DNA of 64,000 nt from Phenylobacterium soli. GTDB taxonomy: Bacteria > Pseudomonadota > Alphaproteobacteria > Caulobacterales > Caulobacteraceae. The translations under genes were made by a program, and so were the position numbers. The notes beneath the pieces are model-generated. The model was not told where the DNA came from, made no database searches, and worked only from the letters and a program-made list of their open reading frames with translations. The stretch spans positions 310,001 to 374,000 of the forward strand of contig NZ_QFYQ01000001.1 of assembly GCF_003254475.1 (NCBI RefSeq), read 5' to 3'. Shown here one piece after another: positions 38,087 to 44,670 of the stretch. Within the stretch, counting starts at the first letter, position 1. Each line of letters begins with the position of its first letter.

Positions 38087-38701
38087 TCAGCAGCTCTCGG
38101 CGTTGGGGCCCTGCGCCATGGCCTTCTGCACCTGCGAAGCGATCTGCTGGGGCGGGGCGTTGTAGGGGATCACGCAGGCGAAGCCGCCCTTGGGGTTCAT
38201 CAGATAGGTGAAGGTCGAGTGGTTGACCGTGTAATCGGGGCCCTCGCCCGCCTTCTGGGCGAACACCTTGTAGGCCTTGGCGGCGACGTCGACCTGCGCC
38301 TGGGAGCCGGTCAGGCCGGTGACGTGGCGCGCGAAGGCGTCATTGGACAGGTACCTGGCGAGCTGGGCCGGGGTGTCGCGCGCCGGATCGACGGAGATGA
38401 AGATGGTCTGGAAGTCGGCCGCCTTGGCCCCGAGCAGCTTCTCCGTCTGGCCGAGGGCGAACAGGGTGGTCGGGCAGGCGTCGGGGCAGTTGGTGTAGCC
38501 GAAGAACACCGCCGTCCACTTGCCCTCGAGGATGTGCTGGTCGCGCGGGCGGCCGGTCTGGTCGACCAGTTGGAACGGACCGCCCAAGGTGGCGGTTTGC
38601 TGGGGATGGGGGCTCAGGATCCCCCTTTGGACGGCAAGCCCTGTGATCACCGCGAAGGCGATGGCGAGGACGGCGAGAACGGCGATGAACCCCCGGCTCA
38701 T
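38087..38701 (-). CDS. SCO1/SenC copper chaperone
   Basis: A 204-residue membrane-anchored thioredoxin-fold protein that delivers copper to the CuA centre of cytochrome oxidase and may signal redox state. The Cu site is C72/C76 in TNCPDACP with H161 in VNHSTFTY. An N-terminal membrane helix precedes. The ATG at 38701 (MSRGFIAVL) is preferred over an upstream one at 38728, because of AAAGGGCG upstream. It diverges from regB, the same SCO-regB-regA arrangement seen in many Alphaproteobacteria (senC-regB-regA). Confidence 0.93.
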   Translation of the reverse strand: MSRGFIAVLAVLAIAFAVITGLAVQRGILSPHPQQTATLGGPFQLVDQTGRPRDQHILEGKWTAVFFGYTNCPDACPTTLFALGQTEKLLGAKAADFQTIFISVDPARDTPAQLARYLSNDAFARHVTGLTGSQAQVDVAAKAYKVFAQKAGEGPDYTVNHSTFTYLMNPKGGFACVIPYNAPPQQIASQVQKAMAQGPNAESC

Positions 38702-38771
38702 GGAATCTGACGCCCTTTCCCTGCGCATTTGGGCTCGTCAGCGGCGCTTTCGCGGGCGATCCTGACAGCCG

Positions 38772-40175
38772 ATGGTCAGTGTGCGGACCCCCGCCGCGGC
38801 GGCGCTGAAGCCCGTCGCCGGCCTCGATAAGACCGCCGCCGCGCCGGCGCAAGGCGACGGCCGCACGCCCATGGGCGAATGGGGCGACGCGGCGGCCCAC
38901 GGCGGACGGTTGCGGGTGCGAACCCTGGTCACCCAGCGCTGGCTGGTCCTGGCCGGCGAGGCCCTGCTGCTGATGGCCGCCGGACTCGGCCTGGGCGTCC
39001 ATCCGCCCTATCCGCTGTGCTTCGGGGTGATCGGCGCCGGCGCCTGGATCAACCTGCTGACCGGCGTCGCCAGTCCGGGCCAGCGGACCCTGGGCGACCT
39101 CGAGGCGGCGGGCCAGCTGGCGGTCGACATCGTCCAGATCACCGCCCTGATGTTCCTGACCGGCGGTACGGGCAATCCGTTCGTGCTGCTGCTGATCGCG
39201 CCGGTGACCCTGGCGGCGGCCACCCTGCCGGTGCGCCACACGCTCGCCCTGGCTGTCCTGGCGAGCCTCGCCTCCCTGTTCCTGGCTTTCCTCGCCCTGC
39301 CCCTGCCGGGCGCGGACGGGGCGGCGATCGTCGTCTCCAGGCCCTATAGAGTGGCCGCCGCCATCGCCAATATCACGGGCATCGCCCTGATCGCCGGCTA
39401 CGTCCGCCAGGCGGCGGCGGAGGCCGCGCGGATGGCGCTGGCCCTCGACGTCACCCAGACCGTGCTGTCACGCGAGCAGCGGCTCTCGGCCCTCGGCGCC
39501 CTCGCCGCGGCGGCGGCGCACGAGCTCGGCACGCCGCTGGCCACCATCGCCATCGTCGCCAAGGAGATGGCCCGCGAGGCCCCGACGGCGGGCGTGAAGG
39601 AGGACGCCGAGCTCCTGATGGCCCAGGCCGACCGTTGCCGCGAGATCCTGCGCCGGCTGACCGAGACCCCAGACAAGGCCTCCGACGAGGTCCACGAGCG
39701 GCTGTCGCTGCGCCAGCTCGTGCAGGAGGTGATCGAGCCCCACGCCGGAGTGAAGGACGTGCGCGTCGAGGCGATCGTCACCGGCGCCGCAGGAACACAC
39801 GCGCCCGATATTCAGCGAATGCCTGAGATAATCCATGCGCTCACTTCGTTCGTTGAAAATGCAGTGGACTTCGCCGCGGCCGAGGTGCTGGTGACCGCCC
39901 GTTTCGACGCCGAGACCATTTCCGTGGAGGTCCGTGACGACGGGCCCGGTTTCGCGCCGGAGATCCTGGCCAAGCTGGGCGAGCCCTATGTCACAACCCG
40001 GCCGGGCGCCGAGGGCTCGCGGACCGGCCACATCGGCATGGGCCTGGGTTTCTTCATCTCCAAGACGCTCTTGGAGCGGACCGGCGCCGTGGTCACATTC
40101 CAGAACGGACGTCCCCGCGGCGCCATCGTCTCCGCGCGATGGCCCCGGGGCCGCATCGAAGTCGGGGCTGAATAA
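38772..40175 (+). CDS. regB: RegB/PrrB/ActS redox-sensing histidine kinase
   Basis: A 467-residue membrane kinase with about six transmembrane segments (roughly 53-210). It contains the quinone-binding motif GGTGNPF, the H-box HELGTPL with phospho-acceptor H250, and the conserved redox cysteine in ADRCREIL. The catalytic HATPase domain has the N-box FVENAVDFA and GMGLGFFISK. RegB senses the ubiquinone pool and phosphorylates RegA, which controls respiration and energy genes. It lies 99 nt before regA and is divergent from SCO1. Confidence 0.95.
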   Translation: MVSVRTPAAAALKPVAGLDKTAAAPAQGDGRTPMGEWGDAAAHGGRLRVRTLVTQRWLVLAGEALLLMAAGLGLGVHPPYPLCFGVIGAGAWINLLTGVASPGQRTLGDLEAAGQLAVDIVQITALMFLTGGTGNPFVLLLIAPVTLAAATLPVRHTLALAVLASLASLFLAFLALPLPGADGAAIVVSRPYRVAAAIANITGIALIAGYVRQAAAEAARMALALDVTQTVLSREQRLSALGALAAAAAHELGTPLATIAIVAKEMAREAPTAGVKEDAELLMAQADRCREILRRLTETPDKASDEVHERLSLRQLVQEVIEPHAGVKDVRVEAIVTGAAGTHAPDIQRMPEIIHALTSFVENAVDFAAAEVLVTARFDAETISVEVRDDGPGFAPEILAKLGEPYVTTRPGAEGSRTGHIGMGLGFFISKTLLERTGAVVTFQNGRPRGAIVSARWPRGRIEVGAE

Positions 40176-40235
40176 TGGGCCCGAGAACCCGCACGGGACT
40201 TGTCGAAGGACTGAAACGTGCGACAGGATGCCGCA

Positions 40236-40258
40236 GTGGTGCGTTTAGGGAGCACCAC
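40236..40258 (+). promoter_or_regulatory. Short hairpin in the regA leader
   Basis: GTGGTGC (40236-40242) pairs with GCACCAC (40252-40258) around a 9-nt loop, 16 nt before the regA ATG. It could be an internal mRNA structure tuning the RegB:RegA ratio. It is too weak and T-poor to be a terminator. Confidence 0.5.
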
Positions 40259-40274
40259 AACCAGGGGTAACTGT

Positions 40275-40829
40275 ATGACCGACCTCTCCTCCGACGTCGC
40301 GGCCCTGCCCGACAGATCCCTGCTCCTCCTCGACGACGATGCGCCGCTGCGCACGCGGCTCGGCCGCGCGCTCGAGCAGCGCGGCTTCGAGCCGGTGCTG
40401 GTCGGCAGCGTCGCCGAGGCCCTGACCGCGGTGCGCAGCGCCGCCCCCGCCTACGCCGTGCTCGACATGCGGCTGGAGGACGGCTCGGGCCTGAAGGTGG
40501 TCGAGGCGGTGCGCGAGGCCCGGCCCGACGCCAAGATCATCATGCTGACCGGCTACGGCAACATCGCCACGGCGGTGCAGGCGGTGAAGGCCGGCGCCGT
40601 CGACTATCTCTCCAAGCCGGCCGACGCCGACGACGTGGTCCGCGCCCTGCTGGCCAAGGGCGACGCCCCGGCCCCGCCGGAGAACCCGATGAGCGCCGAC
40701 CGGGTGCGCTGGGAGCACATCCAGCGGGTCTACGAGCTGTGCAACCACAACGTCTCGGAGACCGCCCGCCGGCTCAACATGCACCGCCGCACCCTGCAGC
40801 GGATCCTCGCCAAGCGCGCTCCGCGGTAA
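40275..40829 (+). CDS. regA: RegA/PrrA/ActR response regulator
   Basis: A 184-residue regulator: receiver domain with phospho-acceptor D64 (AVLDMRLEDGSGL), the K-containing SKPADADD at about residue 115, then a Pro-rich linker and a Fis-type helix-turn-helix with VSETARRLNMHRRTLQRIL. This small format without AAA+ domain is typical of RegA. It is the partner of RegB, and regulates respiration, redox balance and central carbon genes. The upstream sequence CAGGGGTAACTGT supplies a weak ribosome-binding site. Confidence 0.95.
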   Translation: MTDLSSDVAALPDRSLLLLDDDAPLRTRLGRALEQRGFEPVLVGSVAEALTAVRSAAPAYAVLDMRLEDGSGLKVVEAVREARPDAKIIMLTGYGNIATAVQAVKAGAVDYLSKPADADDVVRALLAKGDAPAPPENPMSADRVRWEHIQRVYELCNHNVSETARRLNMHRRTLQRILAKRAPR

Positions 40830-40836
40830 GCTCTCT

Positions 40837-40858
40837 CCTCTCCCATTCGCGGGAGAGG
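40837..40858. repeat. CTCTCCC-type palindromic repeat
   Basis: CCTCTCCC (40837-40844) pairs with GGGAGAGG (40851-40858), loop ATTCGC, immediately after regA and abutting the mmcB stop. It belongs to the same family as the elements at 11501-11538 and 43453-43606. Confidence 0.75.
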
Positions 40859-41326
40859 CTAAAGCTCCGCCTGCTGAACGCCCGCCGCACGCAGGGCCGC
40901 GAGCCGGCCGAAGGCGATGGTGAGCGCCTTGCGGCGGGCGCCGGCGAGCGGGGCTATGGGCGCCTCGCGCAGCACCGCCCCGCCGAAGGCGTCGGCGACG
41001 ATGAGGCCAGGCTCTTCCGGCAGGATGTCGCGCGGGAATTCCGGCGCCACGGCGAAGGCGAAGGCGTCGCAGTAGGGGCCGTACTCGTGCCACTTCTGGT
41101 CCGTGCGGAAGTCCTCCAGGCTCGACTTCACCTCGACGATGAAGAGCTCGCCCTTCGGGCCCAGCGCCATCAGGTCGGCGCGCCGGCCGTTGGGCAGGGT
41201 CACCTCGGCGAGCGGCGCGTAGCCGAGCGCGGTCAGCAGCCGCGCCGCCCCGCGGGTGACGGCGGCGGTGGTCTCGGGCCGCGAGACCGATACGACGGTG
41301 ACGGAGACGTCCATGTCCGAAACCAT
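40859..41326 (-). CDS. mmcB: MmcB-type DNA-repair nuclease-like protein
   Basis: A 155-residue cytosolic protein with the PD-(D/E)XK-like restriction endonuclease fold: RRADLMALGPKGELFIVEVKSS supplies D, E and K in the usual order, with DQKWHEYGPYCDAFAFAVA after it. Caulobacter MmcB protects against mitomycin C. The ATG at 41326 is directly abutted by a LexA box (41327-41341), which would put transcription start close to the start codon. A second ATG at 41314 (MDVSVTV) is an alternative. The family and the LexA site together make SOS control likely. Confidence 0.88.
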   Translation of the reverse strand: MVSDMDVSVTVVSVSRPETTAAVTRGAARLLTALGYAPLAEVTLPNGRRADLMALGPKGELFIVEVKSSLEDFRTDQKWHEYGPYCDAFAFAVAPEFPRDILPEEPGLIVADAFGGAVLREAPIAPLAGARRKALTIAFGRLAALRAAGVQQAEL

Positions 41327-41341
41327 GTTCCGGCTACGTTC
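41327..41341. promoter_or_regulatory. LexA (SOS) box
   Basis: GTTC-N7-GTTC (GTTC at 41327-41330, GTTC at 41338-41341) is the exact direct-repeat consensus of alphaproteobacterial LexA. It lies just upstream of the leftward mmcB start codon. Overlap with the start region suggests it covers the promoter. Confidence 0.85.
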
Positions 41342-41423
41342 CGGATGCAAGCTTGGGCGCGGTCGGGTCGGGAGCGCATCAGCGCGACGATCGCGCGCCA
41401 CCAAAGAGTCCCGCGCGACGCGC

Positions 41424-41960
41424 CTAGCTCCGCGCGGGAAGCGGGAACTCGAGGCGGCCGACGTCGAAGCCGAGCTGCTTGATGCGGGCCAGGGCCTGGG
41501 CGCGGACGGCGGCGGTCAGGGTCGGCTTCTGGCTCATCAGCCAGAGGTACTTGCCGTCGTCAGTGGAGAGGATCAGCCAGCCCTGTTCGGGGCGATGGTC
41601 GAGGACGCGGTACTCGCGGGTCACGAGGCCGCCGAAGAAGCTCATCTTGAAGATCGAGTTGGTCGCCGGGTCCATGCTGCGGGCCCGGGCCTTCCACTCG
41701 GTGACCGGACCGTCGGGCGCGCCCTTGTGACAGCTCTGCACCACCGCGAAGCCGTCGCCGGCGCGGGTCCAGTCGGAGGCGCCGGCCTGGCAGCCCTTCT
41801 GCAGCTGGTTGGGGATGCGGGCGACCTCGTACCAGCGCCCCATCATCTGGGTGAGCTCGATCCGCGGCCCGGCGGGCGCGGCCGCGGCCGGGGTGGCGAG
41901 CGCCGGGGAGAGGGCCGCGCCGGCGAGCGCGGCGGCGGAGAGGATGAATCGCTTCAGCAT
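41424..41960 (-). CDS. Lipocalin of the Blc family
   Basis: A 178-residue exported protein with a signal peptide (hydrophobic to about residue 27, no lipobox Cys). The first lipocalin motif is MMGRWYEVARIPNQLQKGC at about 39-57; the FKMSFFGG and GWLILSTDDGKYLWLMSQKP segments are typical of bacterial Blc. Two cysteines (QKGCQ and QSCHK) may form a disulfide. It would bind fatty acids or lysophospholipids in the envelope. The start at 41960 is chosen because it gives the signal peptide. Confidence 0.9.
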   Translation of the reverse strand: MLKRFILSAAALAGAALSPALATPAAAAPAGPRIELTQMMGRWYEVARIPNQLQKGCQAGASDWTRAGDGFAVVQSCHKGAPDGPVTEWKARARSMDPATNSIFKMSFFGGLVTREYRVLDHRPEQGWLILSTDDGKYLWLMSQKPTLTAAVRAQALARIKQLGFDVGRLEFPLPARS

Positions 41961-42147
41961 CGCGCCCCAATATCCGTGCGACGGCCTTGTGGAAACCGCC
42001 CGGCGCGTCGCGCCCGGCGCTTCATATGGCCGCAATATAGGGCCTCGACCTTAACCGTTTAATGGCGGCGATCGGGTCATTCCGCCGCACTGGTTACCGG
42101 CCAGGCGCCGTTTCTCGCCGGCTGCGCACCAAGGGCGCGGACAGCGA

Positions 42148-42177
42148 AGCGCCCGCCGAGGGGTCCCGGCGGGCGCT
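42148..42177. terminator. Terminator-like hairpin after the diiron gene
   Basis: AGCGCCCGCCG (42148-42158) pairs perfectly with CGGCGGGCGCT (42167-42177), an 11-bp stem with an 8-nt loop. It lies 25 nt past the stop of the leftward diiron-protein gene. No clear T run is present, so termination is likely but not certain. Confidence 0.6.
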
Positions 42178-42201
42178 GGCTGTCGGTTCGTGGAAGGCGG
42201 C

Positions 42202-43329
42202 CTATTCGGCAGCGATCAGGATCTGCTTGGCGCGATCCTTGAAGTTGATCTCCTGGAGGTATTTGATGCCCTCCTCGGCGATGTCGTCGCCGACCATCTT
42301 GTCGCCCTCGCTCTTCAGCTCCTCCATGTCGACGTAGGTCGCATAGAAGGCCTTGGTGCGGTCGGTGATGATGCCGGCGTTGAGCAGGGTCTTCACCAGG
42401 ACGCGGAAGATGTTGGACTGCTCCTTCATGTTCTCGCGACGGGTCTCGTCGGTGACCATCGCCGCCATCTCCTGGATGACGCGCTCCGGATCGAGGCCGA
42501 ACTCCTCGTAGAGGTCGCGCTGCTGGGTCGGCGCCACGAGGTTGAAGAGCAGGGTCTGGAAGCAGTGCGCGGCCCAGTTCTCGATGATCTCGTGCTCGGC
42601 CGCCGACAGGTGCGGGATGGTGCGGTCGGCCCAGATCTTCCCGAACTTGTGGTGGAAGGCCTCGTCGGTCATGACGAGCTGGGTCAGCTTCTTGGCCAGC
42701 GGATCCTTGGTCTGGCTGAAGATCGTGGCGAAGGCGCCCATGGCCAGGCCTTCGACCAGCATCTGCATGCCGATGATCTTCTTGTAGACCTCCGGCGCGT
42801 GGATGATCTCCACCAGCAGCGCCTTCAGGGTCGGGCCGCATTCCACCGGGCGACCCCAGCGGGCCTTGATGTACTTGGCGAAGGCGGTGACGTGGCGGGC
42901 CTCTTCGCGCGTCTGGTTGGCCGCGTACTCCTGCGCGCCCTGGTCCTTCAGCACGTGGCAGAGGCTGGCCGACAGGTTCAGCGCGCCCTGCTCGCCGTGC
43001 AGGATCGAGGAGAAGGTCCGCAGGGTGGAGGCGTTGGCGAAGGCCACCCGCTCCTTCTCGGTCTTCAGGTGGTTCCGCACATAGTCGGTCTGCAGCGCCC
43101 CGATCATGGTCTCGGGGAGGATCATCTCGTTCTCCATGTCGAAGGGCTCGGAGAAGTCGATGTATTTGGCGTCGAGCGGATCCCAAAAGTGGTCGTGGGT
43201 CGCGGAGATGATCTTGTCGAAGGCCGTCGAGCGCGCGTTGTAGCGGTCGAGCTCCAGCATCGACTCGAAGTCGTCCGGCGCCACGGCGTCGTAGATGATG
43301 TCCTTGGTGATGTTGCCGTCGGCGGCCAT
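42202..43329 (-). CDS. Ferritin-like diiron (ribonucleotide reductase R2-like superfamily) protein
   Basis: A 375-residue cytosolic helical protein. Two ligand motifs of carboxylate-bridged diiron proteins are visible: EEARHV (E-x-x-H) near residue 140 and MTDEAFHHKFG (E-x-x-H) near 229. Other Glu residues lie in GEQGALNL and MLVEGLAMGAF. This four-helix-bundle pattern occurs in R2-like, AurF-like and related oxidases. Caulobacterales genomes contain this protein as a conserved hypothetical ferritin-like family member. The ATG at 43329 is preceded by GAGGAGATCC. An oxygen-dependent hydroxylase or oxidase role is inferred. No radical-site Tyr assignment is possible here. Confidence 0.75.
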   Translation of the reverse strand: MAADGNITKDIIYDAVAPDDFESMLELDRYNARSTAFDKIISATHDHFWDPLDAKYIDFSEPFDMENEMILPETMIGALQTDYVRNHLKTEKERVAFANASTLRTFSSILHGEQGALNLSASLCHVLKDQGAQEYAANQTREEARHVTAFAKYIKARWGRPVECGPTLKALLVEIIHAPEVYKKIIGMQMLVEGLAMGAFATIFSQTKDPLAKKLTQLVMTDEAFHHKFGKIWADRTIPHLSAAEHEIIENWAAHCFQTLLFNLVAPTQQRDLYEEFGLDPERVIQEMAAMVTDETRRENMKEQSNIFRVLVKTLLNAGIITDRTKAFYATYVDMEELKSEGDKMVGDDIAEEGIKYLQEINFKDRAKQILIAAE

Positions 43330-43452
43330 GAGCGGATCTCCTCGAGGGGCGCGCATTCGCCCACTGTCGTTCTGTCGAGCCGCGAAAGATACGCGCGCCA
43401 CGTGAAGCGTCAAGGAAGGTGACGGAGGCGTCATCTTTTGTTGGAACAGCTT

Positions 43453-43606
43453 CCCTCTCCCGCACCGGCGGGAGAGGGCAGGGTGAGGGCCGGCTGGGCC
43501 GGCTCCGGATTGCGCGTCGAGGGCCCTCGACCTGTCATCCGGCGCGGAACCTTCTGCACGAGCCGGCCCTCACCCTGCCCTCTCCCAAGTCTTCGCTTGG
43601 GAGAGG
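43453..43606. repeat. Composite intergenic element with 26-bp inverted repeats
   Basis: A 26-nt sequence at 43470-43495 (beginning GGGAGAGGGC, ending GGCCGGCT) recurs as an exact reverse complement at 43561-43586, with about 65 bp between. Each arm is flanked by its own hairpin: CCCTCTCCC/GGGAGAGGG (43453-43478) on the left and CCTCTCCCAAG/CTTGGGAGAGG (43579-43606) on the right. It sits between leftward genes (diiron protein start 43329, zincin end 43614) and looks like a dispersed repeat element. Confidence 0.9.
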
Positions 43607-43613
43607 CGATTGC

Positions 43614-44018
43614 TCACTCGGCTTCGATGGCGGCGATCTGGGCGTCGGAGAGGCCGAAGTGGTGGCCGATCTCGTGGACCAGGACGTGGGCCACGAGCTC
43701 CTGGAGGGTGATCTCGCCGTGGGCGGCCCACTCGTCGAGGATCGGACGGCGGTAGAGGAACACCATCGAGGGCTGGGGCGAGGGATCGAACAGCGAGCGG
43801 CGGCTGAGGTCGAGGCCCTGGTAGAGGCCGGTGAGCTCGAAAGGGTCCTCGATGCCGAGACTCTCCAGCACCTCCTCGTCGGGGAAGTCGTCGACCCGGA
43901 AGATCACCTCGCCGGTCATCCGGCGAAACTGCGGCGGCAGGGCCTGGAACGCCGCCTCGGCCAGGGCGGCTAGGTCGTCGAGCGACGGAGCGCGGCCGAA
44001 GGCGGACGCCTCACTCAT
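43614..44018 (-). CDS. Minimal zincin-like metallopeptidase family protein (DUF1025)
   Basis: A 134-residue cytosolic protein of the small MMP-like zincin family. The zinc motif is HEIGHHFGLSD near residues 115-125 (HExxHH, the third ligand Asp/His region following). The preceding PQPSMVFLYRRPILDEW segment is characteristic of the family. Length is normal. Its start overlaps the end of the upstream hypothetical gene by 8 nt, so the two form an operon. Peptidase activity of the family is not established. Confidence 0.85.
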   Translation of the reverse strand: MSEASAFGRAPSLDDLAALAEAAFQALPPQFRRMTGEVIFRVDDFPDEEVLESLGIEDPFELTGLYQGLDLSRRSLFDPSPQPSMVFLYRRPILDEWAAHGEITLQELVAHVLVHEIGHHFGLSDAQIAAIEAE

Positions 44019-44580
44019 CGGGCACGACGATGTGGGGCGCCTCGGGCAGGCGGGTCTCGAAGAGGCCGATGTCGAGCGGCTGCTGCGGCTTGACCGGCTT
44101 CAGGGGCTGGCGGGCGATGGCCTTCAGCGTCTCGGGCGCGACCTCCGAACCGGCCTTGCGGGCGACGCGCGCCTGGGGCGCCTCGGCGGTGGGGGCGCTG
44201 GCGGGCCGCCAGTAGCTGATCAGAAGGCGCCAGACGGTGCGCGGCGGCTCAGTCGGCGGCGCGGGCCAGCGGCGGCCGTTCTCGAAGGTCGGGCTGACCG
44301 GCGCGAGCCGCGCCAGGCGTCCCGGCTCGGTGACGATGCGCTCGACGAGCTGGCAATAGCGGTCCTCGGCGTTCAGCGCCTCGATGCGCTCGCGATAGGC
44401 CTCCAGCGCCGCCTCGCGGCTCGGGAAGGCGGGGCCGACCGGCTCGGTCGCGAAGACCACGCCCTCGCGCGCCAGGGCCCTGGCCTCGCGCTCGCGGGCG
44501 GCGCGGCCGAGGGGCCGCGAGAGGGCCTGCTCCGGGTTGACGGCGACGGGATAGAGGATGGCGTTCACGGCCCCGATCAT
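44011..44580 (-). CDS. Hypothetical protein
   Basis: A 189-residue, Arg/Pro-rich protein starting MIGAVNAILYPVAVNPEQA. It has no signal peptide and few hydrophobic segments; the middle region (SREAALEAYRERIEALNAED) is helical, the C-terminal third (PLKPVKPQQPLD) extended. It overlaps the downstream zincin gene by 8 nt. A short Caulobacterales-type conserved hypothetical is likely. No domain recognised. Confidence 0.65.
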   Translation of the reverse strand: MIGAVNAILYPVAVNPEQALSRPLGRAAREREARALAREGVVFATEPVGPAFPSREAALEAYRERIEALNAEDRYCQLVERIVTEPGRLARLAPVSPTFENGRRWPAPPTEPPRTVWRLLISYWRPASAPTAEAPQARVARKAGSEVAPETLKAIARQPLKPVKPQQPLDIGLFETRLPEAPHIVVPDE

Positions 44581-44670
44581 GACGCCAAACTCTTAAGCGG
44601 AAAATGCGCCGCGGATGCGGCGATGTGGATGTGGGCGTAGGCTCCGAGGGAGTGATTCGCCGGAGCAGGG

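Noticed and set aside
42051..42062. TTAA-N4-TTAA resembling a CtrA site
   Set aside because: The CtrA consensus needs 7 nt between half-sites; the spacing here is 4, and the position does not fit a promoter of a nearby gene.
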